From positions 1 to 43,470 of the IMG/VR virus record IMGVR_UViG_3300008266_000112: a stretch of DNA of 43,470 nucleotides; one strand, 5' to 3'. This stretch comes from a virus. This document shows, in pieces, positions 16,021 to 22,320 of the stretch. How positions within the stretch are numbered: position 1 is the stretch's first letter; each line of letters begins with the position of its first letter. A program made the position numbers and the translations under genes. The notes beneath the pieces are model-generated. The model was given only the letters and a program-made list of their open reading frames with translations, was not told the DNA's origin and made no database searches.

Positions 16021-16324
16021 TTTTACGCTTCCTTTTGATTCGCGCCCTTAATTGTGGGCTAACGGGTTTCGGGTATGGTTCATCGTCGATTGTACCGAAT
16101 TCGTTTAATCCCCAAATGGGAACCTTTGGGCCGCGCCCAAGTTTCGGCATCTTCCAATCTTCAATATAAACCGTTTTTCTTTCGTGAAGAATTTTCATAT
16201 AAGGCCGAACATTTCGAACATGAATGCCCAACAGTTCGGCCAATTTGTAAGAAGTAAGCCCGCCCTTATCTTTCAAAAAACGTTCGATAAGGGTTAGGGC
16301 CGATTGTTCTTCCCGCTTGCGCAT
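15965..16324 (-). CDS. Winged-helix DNA-binding protein
   Basis: The 119-residue protein has a helix-turn-helix region at about residues 10-47 (LIERFLKDKG, TSYKLAELLGI, HVRNVRPYMKILH), followed by a wing-like strand and GRGPKVPIWGLNEFG. This resembles small phage winged-helix regulators. The C-terminal 35 residues are basic. The start overlaps the stop of the preceding gene by one base (TAATG), so translation is coupled. Its 3' end runs 56 nt into the Sak4-like gene. It could regulate early transcription or assist replication; the sequence does not decide. Confidence 0.6.
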   Translation of the reverse strand: MRKREEQSALTLIERFLKDKGGLTSYKLAELLGIHVRNVRPYMKILHERKTVYIEDWKMPKLGRGPKVPIWGLNEFGTIDDEPYPKPVSPQLRARIKRKRKNANVTIKASVGTGATLRG

Positions 16325-16824
16325 TATTTCGGCGCTTTTGGTGCGATGATTTCCAAAGTCGGCGCACCTTCCGAAGTTACGATAACTTCGTCGATAATCT
16401 TTTTATATTTTTCGTCAAGCTGTTTGTATTCAGTCAAAGAAAGGTCGGGCGTCCATTTAACCAGACGTTCGGCGATAAGTTCGCCGACAGCGCCGCCGAC
16501 TTTTTCAATCTTCGCCAAGGCTTTGTCGATTGCGGCTTTGTTCAACTTGCCGTCTTCGGTCTTAACGAAACCGTAATTGACCTTTTTAACAGCCTTCGCT
16601 TGATAGCCGTTGCCAAGTTCGATTCGTTCGGTTCCGCTTTCCTTGTTCGGGTCAAACGCAAAAGCGACGACGGCTTTACGTTGTTCCATTTCTTTTTCTT
16701 TGGCAACTTCCAAAGCTTTTTTGGATTCTTCCCAAGACAACAACAGACGGTCGCGTTCGGCGATAAATTCGGCTTCCGTGTAGTTCTTCACTTCGCCGGT
16801 TTCTTTGTTGGTAATTTGAATCAT
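16324..16824 (-). CDS. Conserved-looking phage protein of unknown function
   Basis: The 166-residue product starts MIQITNKETGEVKNYTEAEF, with AGAAGG in front; a longer in-frame start has no site. Residues 15-50 look like a charged coiled coil (ERDRLLLSWEESKKALEVAKEKEMEQRKA). The middle is a Lys-rich, helix-rich segment around VKKVNYGFVKTEDGKLNKAAID. I do not recognise the family. It is the first gene after a consensus early promoter in the leftward operon, ahead of the winged-helix and recombination genes, so it is probably made early and abundantly. Confidence 0.6.
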   Translation of the reverse strand: MIQITNKETGEVKNYTEAEFIAERDRLLLSWEESKKALEVAKEKEMEQRKAVVAFAFDPNKESGTERIELGNGYQAKAVKKVNYGFVKTEDGKLNKAAIDKALAKIEKVGGAVGELIAERLVKWTPDLSLTEYKQLDEKYKKIIDEVIVTSEGAPTLEIIAPKAPK

Positions 16825-16878
16825 AATGAACCTTCTTTCTTGGTTAAGCCGTCGCACAATTGCGCCGGTATGGTTCGT

Positions 16879-16916
16879 ATTATACGACGGCTTTTTAGGT
16901 TGTCAAGCGTTACGAC
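16879..16916 (-). promoter_or_regulatory. Consensus early promoter, leftward
   Basis: On the minus strand TTGACA (16906-16901), 16 nt, TATAAT (16884-16879). Both boxes match the sigma-70 consensus exactly. The -35 is extended upstream by GTCGTAACGC (to 16916), a block shared with the promoter at 15309-15346. It lies between the MazG-like gene and the gene at 16824. Confidence 0.8.
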
Positions 16917-17488
16917 GAAACTTTTTCGCCTTCTTCCAAAATACGACGTTCGCCGAACAAGTCGCGATTGTTTGCGTCGTATTCGGTGAAACGGTCGGGG
17001 AAGCGATGGCGAAGCTTCGCGATGTTGGTTCGCTGGATGCCGTCGAAGGTAAGCCCACAAGCGCGGGCCAAAAGGGCGTCGTACCAAAAGCCGTCGCCGA
17101 CTTCTTCGCCAGCGTTCGCAACGTCGAAGGGTTCGCCATTGATTGCGGTTGCTTGCAAGGCTTCCAACAGTTCGCCCGCTTCGGTTGCCTTGCCGATGAT
17201 TGCATGAATGATATTGCGGGCCTTCGCGTCTTCGTCGGGATGCTTCGAAATCCATTCGGGAAGGCTGTTGCAGTTCTGCCACACTTCGCCCGAAACATTC
17301 GTAACGCCAAGGTCGCGACCGTAGAACAAAGCTTTCTTGATGCGGTCAAGTGCGTTAAGTGCGTCGATTGCCTGTTGCAGCACTTCGCCAAAGTGCGCCA
17401 GCGGTACGCGGTCGCCGTAGAAGTGCGGGGATGCGGTCAAGTGCGCTTCGGCGATGTAGTCGAAGGGTCGTTCGTTCGTCTGGTTCAT
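16910..17488 (-). CDS. MazG-like nucleotide pyrophosphohydrolase
   Basis: The 192-residue protein has the MazG metal-binding layout: E103-A-G-E106 on one helix and E129-x-x-D132 (AGEEVGDGFWY) on the next. The C-terminal phrase NIAKLRHRFPDRFTEYDANNRDL is typical of phage MazG-like proteins. The start is the ATG after GGGGCAACCT; the longer in-frame ORF would run into the promoter region. It is the first gene of the leftward early operon. Such enzymes cleave NTPs, dNTPs or alarmones such as ppGpp; which substrate applies is unknown. Confidence 0.75.
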   Translation of the reverse strand: MNQTNERPFDYIAEAHLTASPHFYGDRVPLAHFGEVLQQAIDALNALDRIKKALFYGRDLGVTNVSGEVWQNCNSLPEWISKHPDEDAKARNIIHAIIGKATEAGELLEALQATAINGEPFDVANAGEEVGDGFWYDALLARACGLTFDGIQRTNIAKLRHRFPDRFTEYDANNRDLFGERRILEEGEKVSS

Positions 17489-17536
17489 AGGTTGCCCCGT
17501 TGGTTGTCGCCTTGGCCCGGTGCCTAGCGTTCCAGC

Positions 17537-17565
17537 ATCATAAGACAAAAAAAGTTGTCGCGCAA
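17537..17565 (-). promoter_or_regulatory. Leftward early promoter of the divergent pair
   Basis: On the minus strand TTGCGC (17565-17560), 17 nt, TATGAT (17542-17537). It would drive the MazG-like gene and the leftward early operon. The -35 overlaps a 14-bp near-palindrome. Confidence 0.65.
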
Positions 17566-17568
17566 CAA
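17555..17568. promoter_or_regulatory. Palindromic operator candidate between divergent promoters
   Basis: TTGTCGCGCAACAA is a palindrome with one mismatched pair. It covers the leftward -35 and lies 10 bp before the rightward -35. GACAA at 17544-17548 and TTGTC at 17578-17582 form a wider symmetric pair around it. The adjacent Cro-like HTH gene (17649) is the obvious candidate binder. Confidence 0.45.
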
Positions 17569-17577
17569 AATTTTATC

Positions 17578-17606
17578 TTGTCCGAAAGAATTTTTCCCGT
17601 TATGAT
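17578..17606 (+). promoter_or_regulatory. Rightward early promoter of the divergent pair
   Basis: TTGTCC (17578-17583), 17 nt, TATGAT (17601-17606), about 43 nt before the ATG of the HTH gene. It would drive the HTH protein and the primase-helicase. Confidence 0.7.
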
Positions 17607-17648
17607 GGCAGGCATTGACCGAACAACCGACCTTAGAAGGTGCCAAAC

Positions 17649-17864
17649 ATGGCCGAACCGACCAAGCTTCGCGACGAAACCCGCGAACTACTGAAAAACC
17701 GCCCGGCGACGCTGGAAATCAAGACGATAGCCGCCGACCTTGGCGTTTCTGTCGGTTGGTTAAACCAGTTTGCGCGGGGTAAAATAGAAAATCCGGGCGT
17801 CGTTACTATTTGCGCGCTTAATAACTATCTGTCGAACTTCAATAAGAAAAAGGCGGCGAAGTAA
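17649..17864 (+). CDS. Cro/C1-type helix-turn-helix regulator
   Basis: The 71-residue protein contains a helix-turn-helix at about residues 20-45 (LEIKTIAADLGVSVGWLNQFARGK), with the A-x-x-L-G-V-S-x-x-W pattern of Cro/C1-type domains, and a Lys-rich C-terminus. The ATG at 17649 has AGAAGG at good spacing; a start nine bases upstream lacks one. It is the first rightward gene after the divergent promoter and couples to the primase gene through TAATG. It probably controls the divergent promoters, as a Cro-like switch would. No partner repressor gene is seen. Confidence 0.7.
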   Translation: MAEPTKLRDETRELLKNRPATLEIKTIAADLGVSVGWLNQFARGKIENPGVVTICALNNYLSNFNKKKAAK

Positions 17865-20182
17865 TGTTAAACAACATACCGCACGAAATGCGGATTTTTA
17901 AACAATGGGTTGTTTGGCGTTACGAAGATACAGACGGGCCGAAGCCGACAAAGGTTCCTTATTCCGCTTTAACCGGAAGGCTTGCCAGCGTAACCGACCC
18001 GACAACTTGGGCAAGCTTCGACGAAGTTTCGCACGCTTACAAAACTTCCGGCATGTATAGCGGAATTGGCTTTGTATTGACCGAAGCCGACCCGTTCGCG
18101 TTTATTGACTTGGACGACACAAAAGGCGACCAAACCGGATTAGACCGCCAAATTAAAATCTTTAACGAATTTGACAGTTACGCCGAAAAAAGCCCAAGCG
18201 GCAACGGTCTTCATATCATCGTAAAAGGTTCTTTGCCTTCGGGTCGTCGTCGTTCTTCAATCGAAGTTTATTCTTCGGCGCGATACATGACCATGACCGG
18301 CGATGTTTATAGGAACGCCCCGATTAAAGATTGCGGCGAACTGTTGAACGTTCTTTGGTCGCAAATGGGTTCGGGTTCGGTTGCCGCCGCTGTTTATGCA
18401 GGCGTCGCCGAAGCCAAAGAAACCGACGAACAAGTTATAGCGCGCGCAACCGCCGCAGCCAATGGCGACAAGTTCGCCGACCTTTACGCCGGGCGCTGGC
18501 AAGATTATTACCCGTCGCAATCCGAAGCCGACTTCGCCTTGGTCGATATTATCGCGTTCTATACGCAAAACCGGGCGCAGATTTCCCGCATGTTTCGCGC
18601 GTCTGGTTTGGGGCAACGGGAAAAGGGAAAGCGCGTCGATTACGTTAATTACATGCTTAACAAATGCTTCGACCGCATGTTGCCGCCCGTAGATATCGAC
18701 GGATTGCGGAACCAACTTAACGAAGCAATCGAAGCTAAGGCGAAGGCCGAACAATCGCGCGCAATGGCACAAAGCGACGCGGCCCCGCAAGCGCCGCAGC
18801 CTGTCGCAATGCCAGCCCCGACAACCAACGTTTATTCAGTTCCGCCCGGATTAGTCGGCGAAATTGCCCAATTCATTTACGCCGCCGCGCCGCGCCCTGT
18901 TGCCGAAATCGCTTTGGCCGGGGCGCTTGGTTTTCTTGCCGGGATTGTGGGCAGGGCTTACAACGTATCGGGAACCGGGCTTAATCAATACGTCTTGCTT
19001 TTGGCCCCGACCGGAACAGGTAAAGAAGCAATCGCAAGCGGCGTCGATAAACTTATGGCGCAAGTTATACGAACTGTTCCCGCCGCCGTCGATTTTATCG
19101 GGCCGGGCGAAATTGCATCGTCGCAAGCAATTATTAAATATATGTCGAAGGGGCCAACGTCGTTCGTTTCAATGGTCGGCGAATTCGGCATTTATCTTCA
19201 ACAAATGGCCGCAGCGAATGCCGCGCCGCATCTTATAGGCCTTCGTCGTTTCCTGTTGGATGCCTACAATAAAAGCGGCGAAGGAAAGGTTTTGCGCCCG
19301 TCGATTTATTCCGACCGCGAAAAGAACACCGCCGCAGTTATCGCCCCGGCTTTTACGTTGCTTGGTGAATCAACGCCCGAAAAGTTTTACGAAGGTTTGC
19401 ACGAAGGTTTGATTTCCGAAGGTCTGTTGCCGCGTTTTACGACGATTGAATATCACGGCGACCGCCCGCCATTGAACGCAAACCACATTTACGCGCAACC
19501 AAGCTTCGAACTTATCGACCGGCTTTCGACAGTCTGCGCACATGCTTTAATGTTGAATAGCCAACATAAAGCGGTTCATGTTCAATTTACGCCGGAAGCG
19601 AAAGCCTTGTTCGACCAATTCGACGAACATTGCGATTTGAACATTAACGGTTCCGACAAAGAAGTTCGCCGCCATTTGTGGAACCGGGCGCACATTAAAG
19701 CGATGAAACTTGCCGCGCTTGTTGCCGTCGGCTGCAACCCTTACGACCCGATTGTTTCAATCGACGTTGCAACATGGGCAACGAACCTTATTGTCGCCGA
19801 CGTTCGCAATTTGCTAGAACGTTTCAACGCTGGCGAAATTGGCATAGACAACGACGAAACGAAACAGATTGGCGAAGTCGCAAAGACGATTAAACAATTC
19901 GTCGTTTCACCTTGGCAAGACGTTTCAAAGTATGCAGGCGAAGGAATGTCGAACCTTCATTCGGCGCGCATCATTCCTTATTCATTCATACAAAGAAAAC
20001 TTGCGTCTGTTGCCGTATTCAGGAAAGACAGAATCGGCGCAAGCGGCGCAATCAAACGCGCTTTGAAGACGCTTGCAGAACGTGGCGACTTGCAGGAAGT
20101 AAGCCGCGCCACTATGTCGAAAGACTACGGAACGACCGCGCTTTGTTACATGATTTCGCACGCAAAAGCCTTCGGATTGTAG
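17864..20182 (+). CDS. Bifunctional primase-helicase (PrimPol-like N-terminus, DUF3987-like C-terminus)
   Basis: The 772-residue protein starts with an archaeo-eukaryotic primase/PrimPol-type domain. FAFIDLDD (D82, D84) would bind metal, SPSGNGLHI (110-118) is the signature loop, and IEVYSSARYMTMTG (133-146) follows. A linker rich in Ala, Gln and Pro (about 285-325) leads to an ATPase domain with Walker A LLAPTGTGKEA near residue 380, as in DUF3987-type phage helicases. It would lay primers and unwind DNA for the family B polymerase. It is translationally coupled to the HTH gene and ends before a strong terminator. Confidence 0.85.
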   Translation: MLNNIPHEMRIFKQWVVWRYEDTDGPKPTKVPYSALTGRLASVTDPTTWASFDEVSHAYKTSGMYSGIGFVLTEADPFAFIDLDDTKGDQTGLDRQIKIFNEFDSYAEKSPSGNGLHIIVKGSLPSGRRRSSIEVYSSARYMTMTGDVYRNAPIKDCGELLNVLWSQMGSGSVAAAVYAGVAEAKETDEQVIARATAAANGDKFADLYAGRWQDYYPSQSEADFALVDIIAFYTQNRAQISRMFRASGLGQREKGKRVDYVNYMLNKCFDRMLPPVDIDGLRNQLNEAIEAKAKAEQSRAMAQSDAAPQAPQPVAMPAPTTNVYSVPPGLVGEIAQFIYAAAPRPVAEIALAGALGFLAGIVGRAYNVSGTGLNQYVLLLAPTGTGKEAIASGVDKLMAQVIRTVPAAVDFIGPGEIASSQAIIKYMSKGPTSFVSMVGEFGIYLQQMAAANAAPHLIGLRRFLLDAYNKSGEGKVLRPSIYSDREKNTAAVIAPAFTLLGESTPEKFYEGLHEGLISEGLLPRFTTIEYHGDRPPLNANHIYAQPSFELIDRLSTVCAHALMLNSQHKAVHVQFTPEAKALFDQFDEHCDLNINGSDKEVRRHLWNRAHIKAMKLAALVAVGCNPYDPIVSIDVATWATNLIVADVRNLLERFNAGEIGIDNDETKQIGEVAKTIKQFVVSPWQDVSKYAGEGMSNLHSARIIPYSFIQRKLASVAVFRKDRIGASGAIKRALKTLAERGDLQEVSRATMSKDYGTTALCYMISHAKAFGL

Positions 20183-20208
20183 CGCCGAAACAACGCCAAA
20201 GCTTCAAG

Positions 20209-20230
20209 CCGCCTTCGGGCGGTTTTTTTT
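20209..20230 (+). terminator. Rho-independent terminator after primase-helicase
   Basis: Stem CCGCC / GGCGG with TTCG loop, followed by eight T. Confidence 0.9.
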
Positions 20231-20241
20231 CATCTTTTTTC

Positions 20242-20279
20242 GTCGTAGGTCTTGACGAAGCTTCGAAGTCTGCTAGAAT
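20242..20279 (+). promoter_or_regulatory. Early promoter for small-gene cluster
   Basis: TTGACG (20252-20257), 16 nt, TAGAAT (20274-20279). The upstream extension GTCGTAGGTC resembles the block before the other early promoters. Downstream, GTCGCAACAA (20286-20295) in the leader also occurs after the promoter at 25028-25065. Confidence 0.7.
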
Positions 20280-20314
20280 TCAATTGTCGCAACAAACAAC
20301 CGAAAGGAAATGAA

Positions 20315-20461
20315 ATGTATAACGTTGAATGGATTGGCAAAGACGAAACGCCCGGCCAGCTTGGCGGCTGGATTAAAATTCTTTCCTATGAACAAATCGC
20401 GCCGTTCTGCAAAGAAACAATCGAAGCGGGCGGCATTATTCTTCGTATCACAAAAGCATAA
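20315..20461 (+). CDS. Small early protein of unknown function
   Basis: A 48-residue ORF (MYNVEWIGKDETPGQLGGW...) with a good AAAGGAAA site 6 nt before ATG, directly after an early promoter. It has no recognised motif and is mildly acidic with a mixed alpha/beta look. It is the first gene of a three-gene transcript that ends at the terminator at 21115. Many phages place small host-modifying proteins in such a position; the function here is unknown. Confidence 0.6.
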   Translation: MYNVEWIGKDETPGQLGGWIKILSYEQIAPFCKETIEAGGIILRITKA

Positions 20462-20473
20462 GGAACCAACGAA

Positions 20474-20689
20474 ATGCAAAAACTAAATATTAACCGTTCA
20501 ATCGTCGAAGTTACGAAGAACGAAGGCAAGGAAGTTCAACGCCTTAAAGCCCTGTTGGAAGCCAGCCGGGAACAGGCCGAACGAAGCGCCGATATTTGGA
20601 TGCGCAGCGCGCCCGACGACAAGGCCGCAGCACGACGCAAGGCAGTTTGCCGGGCCTTGGGCCTGCCTGATACCGTGCGCTTCCTATAG
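20474..20689 (+). CDS. Small helical early protein of unknown function
   Basis: The 71-residue product has a central charged helix (KNEGKEVQRLKALLEASREQ AERSAD...) and a basic Ala/Arg-rich segment (KAAARRKAVCRALG). AAGGAACC precedes the ATG, 12 nt after the previous stop. The composition suggests a helical, possibly nucleic-acid- or protein-binding peptide. No family is recognised. After the stop there is a perfect GCCCC-GGAAT-GGGGC hairpin (20701-20715) without a T run. Confidence 0.55.
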   Translation: MQKLNINRSIVEVTKNEGKEVQRLKALLEASREQAERSADIWMRSAPDDKAAARRKAVCRALGLPDTVRFL

Positions 20690-20752
20690 CTTCGCCAGCG
20701 GCCCCGGAATGGGGCTTGCTTGCCCACATTGAACCGCGAAGGACTTAGACAA

Positions 20753-21109
20753 ATGGAAATCAAACCGGAAGACTTGGAAATTTCAACGTATTGCACCGGG
20801 TCGGCTTGGATGCGTAAAGAAAACGGCGTTCGTTTGAAGCACATTCCTTCGGGTTTGATTGCCGAATGCGCCGACGACCGTTCGCAACATCGAAATAAAG
20901 CAAAAGCTTTTGAAGAACTGCAAGCCAAGGTCGCAAGCTGGAAACCAACGAAAGAAAGTTTCAACAATTCGACCATTCGCGAACGCACGCCCGGAAAGCC
21001 GCATATTGTCTTCGTTGCTGGTTACTGGCGCGTTTCGACTTGGAAACGTGGAACCGGAAGCCTTTACTATGAAGCGCATTCGTTCATAAGACGTTTAAAC
21101 AACTTTTAA
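20753..21109 (+). CDS. Class I release factor domain-like protein lacking GGQ
   Basis: The 118-residue protein aligns with the catalytic domain of class I peptide release factors. VRLKHIPSGLIAEC (26-39) matches the V-R-I-T-H-I-P-T-G strand, and DDRSQHRNKAKAFEEL (41-56) matches the D-E-R-S-Q-H-K-N-K-A segment. Where release factors have GGQ, this protein reads C-T-G-S-A-W (14-19), so peptidyl-tRNA hydrolysis is not expected. There is no codon-recognition domain. The start has AAGGA in front. It is the last gene before a terminator. Similar short phage proteins may bind ribosomes or nucleic acid; that is inference. Confidence 0.7.
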   Translation: MEIKPEDLEISTYCTGSAWMRKENGVRLKHIPSGLIAECADDRSQHRNKAKAFEELQAKVASWKPTKESFNNSTIRERTPGKPHIVFVAGYWRVSTWKRGTGSLYYEAHSFIRRLNNF

Positions 21110-21114
21110 CCTTC

Positions 21115-21138
21115 GACCGCTTCGGCGGTCTTTTTTTT
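21115..21138 (+). terminator. Rho-independent terminator
   Basis: Stem GACCGC / GCGGTC with TTCG loop, followed by eight T, just after the release-factor-like gene. Confidence 0.92.
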
Positions 21139-21194
21139 ATCTACGTTTTACCTTCGTGTATAACAGACGATACAGAAATAGAACGGTCGAAGAA

Positions 21195-21370
21195 TGGCTA
21201 AGTCGTTGATTCGTAAAGACTTATAAGGATATAACAAAATATAACAGGATTGACCCCTAGACCCCTACCGCCTGCACTCTTAATTAAAAGCTTACTATTG
21301 ATTAAGTGCTTTATTTGGTATTATATTTTGTTATATTATTATATATCCTTTAAAATCAATGACTTAGCTA
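21195..21370. repeat. Large AT-rich imperfect dyad (candidate replication origin or control region)
   Basis: Two 47-bp arms (21197-21243 and 21322-21368) face each other across a 78-bp spacer. Outer 15-mers match at 14 of 15 positions (21197-21211 / 21354-21368) and inner 15-mers match perfectly (ATATAACAAAATATA at 21229-21243 / its complement at 21322-21336). Both pairs share the same centre at 21282.5, next to the palindrome TTAATTAA (21280-21287). The spacer holds a tandem GACCCCTA pair (21252-21267). This lies in the genome's longest gene-free gap (21110-21475), which is far more AT-rich than its surroundings. No gene is seen here. Confidence 0.6.
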
Positions 21371-21398
21371 CTATACAAACCCTTCAATCTGTATAATG

Positions 21399-21415
21399 GT
21401 TCATCAATTGATTAA
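21399..21415 (+). repeat. 17-bp direct repeat with palindromic core, copy 1
   Basis: GTTCATCAATTGATTAA, containing the perfect palindrome ATCAATTGAT, lies 5 bp upstream of the -35 box at 21420. An identical copy lies at 21447-21463. A shorter ATTGATTAA occurs at 21297-21305. Confidence 0.75.
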
Positions 21416-21419
21416 AAGC

Positions 21420-21448
21420 TTGACACTTGATAAAAAGCCTGTTAGAGT
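21420..21448 (+). promoter_or_regulatory. Early promoter flanked by operator-like repeats
   Basis: TTGACA (21420-21425), 17 nt, TAGAGT (21443-21448). The two 17-bp palindromic repeats bracket it, the second covering the start point. Such an arrangement would allow repression by a dimeric protein. Confidence 0.65.
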
Positions 21449-21463
21449 TCATCAATTGATTAA
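21447..21463 (+). repeat. 17-bp direct repeat with palindromic core, copy 2
   Basis: Identical to 21399-21415, with a 48-bp period. It overlaps the end of the -10 box and the expected transcription start, and ends 2 bp before the Shine-Dalgarno core GGAG of the next gene. Confidence 0.75.
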
Positions 21464-21475
21464 GGAGTGTTGAAC

Positions 21476-21628
21476 ATGAATGCGCCGAAGAAGAAAGGCC
21501 CGCCGAAGGGTTTTATTCCGAAAGCTTCGAACTGCAAGAAATGCGGCAAAGAAGTTAATTCGAATGTCAAAGTTTGCCCGTATTGCTTGAAGAATACCGG
21601 CCTTGTAACAACCGCGAAGGAGTTTTAG
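21476..21628 (+). CDS. Small zinc-ribbon protein
   Basis: A 50-residue ORF (MNAPKKKGPPKGFIPKASNC...) with a basic N-terminus and two CxxC knuckles (C20, C23; C34, C37) spaced like a zinc ribbon. AAGGAG lies 8 nt before ATG. It is the first gene after the operator-flanked promoter, and the next gene's Shine-Dalgarno sequence lies in its last codons. The protein probably binds zinc and perhaps nucleic acid or a host protein. Function unknown. Confidence 0.7.
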   Translation: MNAPKKKGPPKGFIPKASNCKKCGKEVNSNVKVCPYCLKNTGLVTTAKEF

Positions 21629-21630
21629 AA

Positions 21631-21927
21631 ATGACCGAAGAAACAAAGAAATACGAAGTTATCGCCGCTTCGCCGAAGGCGCTTGCGTTGTGCGATGCTT
21701 CGAAGATTAAACAAGGCGAACGAATCGAAGACAAAGCGAACGCGAAGTATCCGTTTAATTCTTTGCTTGTTGGCGAATCTTTCGCCGTGCCTTTTGCTGA
21801 AACGAACCCCGGAACGCTGGCGTCTTTGCGCAGTTCTGCCAGTTCTTACAGCAAATGGCTTAACCGGAAGTATCGCGTTTTCGTGCATAACGAATTTTCG
21901 TGCGTCGAAGTCGCGCGCATTGCTTAA
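21631..21927 (+). CDS. Early protein with YPF-x3-VG-x-SF domain (paralog of 25122 gene)
   Basis: The 98-residue protein has an N-terminal segment of about 38 residues and then a domain starting YPFNSLLVGESFAV (40-53). Its pattern YPFxxLxVGxSFxV...NP...L.S recurs at residues 130-143 of the protein at 25122-25763, which ends in a matching basic strand and V-A-R/V-W-R tail. This type of domain is widespread in phage small early proteins; I believe it is the family now called DUF7303. Start chosen by AAGGAG 8 nt before ATG; earlier in-frame starts lie in the zinc-ribbon gene. Function unknown. Confidence 0.65.
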   Translation: MTEETKKYEVIAASPKALALCDASKIKQGERIEDKANAKYPFNSLLVGESFAVPFAETNPGTLASLRSSASSYSKWLNRKYRVFVHNEFSCVEVARIA

Positions 21928-21971
21928 CGGCCCAATGTGGGCATATAATCAACTTGACAAAGGGCGAAACA

Positions 21972-22163
21972 ATGGCAGATATTGCAGACGTAACAGGCGA
22001 ACGAATGGAAGTGCAGGAAGCCGCAGACATTGCCGAAATCAGACGTAAAGCGAACGAAATTCCGAAAGGCGTTCCGGGCGAATGCGAACGATGCGGCGAA
22101 CCGTCTTGGCGTTTGGTCGGCGGGGCTTGCGCGCCGTGCCGTGATAAGTTCAAATTACTGTAA
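21972..22163 (+). CDS. DksA/TraR-type C4 zinc-finger protein
   Basis: The 63-residue protein has an N-terminal helix and a C-terminal four-Cys finger (C38, C41, C53, C56 in GECERCGEPSW...GACAPCRDKF), the layout of TraR/DksA C4 fingers, though much shorter than DksA. Such small proteins can enter the RNA polymerase secondary channel; whether this one does is unknown, since the acidic coiled-coil tip is not evident. AAAGGG precedes the ATG. The short gap before it contains a TGTGGGCA motif next to TATAAT (21944-21949). Confidence 0.7.
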   Translation: MADIADVTGERMEVQEAADIAEIRRKANEIPKGVPGECERCGEPSWRLVGGACAPCRDKFKLL

Positions 22164-22173
22164 GGGGTTCGAA

Positions 22174-22320
22174 ATGTCGAAATGTTGCAACAACAATTGC
22201 AGACAGGGCCGCGATTGTCCGAATCATAAAGCGTTTTCTTTTGTCGAAGTTAAAAGAAAGTTTCAAGTATTTTTATTTATTCTTTTGTCAAGTTGGCAAC
22301 AAAGGAATAAAAAGAAATGA
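22174..22320 (+). CDS. Small Cys-rich protein with hydrophobic C-terminal segment
   Basis: The 48-residue ORF begins MSKCCNNNCRQGRDCPNH, a Cys-rich head common in very small phage proteins. A hydrophobic stretch (FQVFLFILLSSW) before a basic end suggests membrane association. AAGGGG lies before ATG and the stop overlaps the next start. The function is unknown. Confidence 0.6.
   Translation: MSKCCNNNCRQGRDCPNHKAFSFVEVKRKFQVFLFILLSSWQQRNKKK

Noticed and set aside
20701-20715. Perfect GCCCC-GGAAT-GGGGC hairpin as terminator
   Set aside because: No T run follows, and the operon appears to continue to the terminator at 21115. It might still slow ribosomes or stabilise RNA.
21194-21226. Ten-codon ORF ATGGCTAAGTCG... 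in the AT-rich gap
   Set aside because: Very short, without a ribosome site, and its sequence is accounted for by the dyad arm.
21944-21949. TATAAT next to the TGTGGGCA motif as a promoter for the DksA-like gene
   Set aside because: No acceptable -35 box lies at 16-18 bp (best TTGCTT at 18 bp), and the operon promoter at 21420 already serves it. Kept only as a note.
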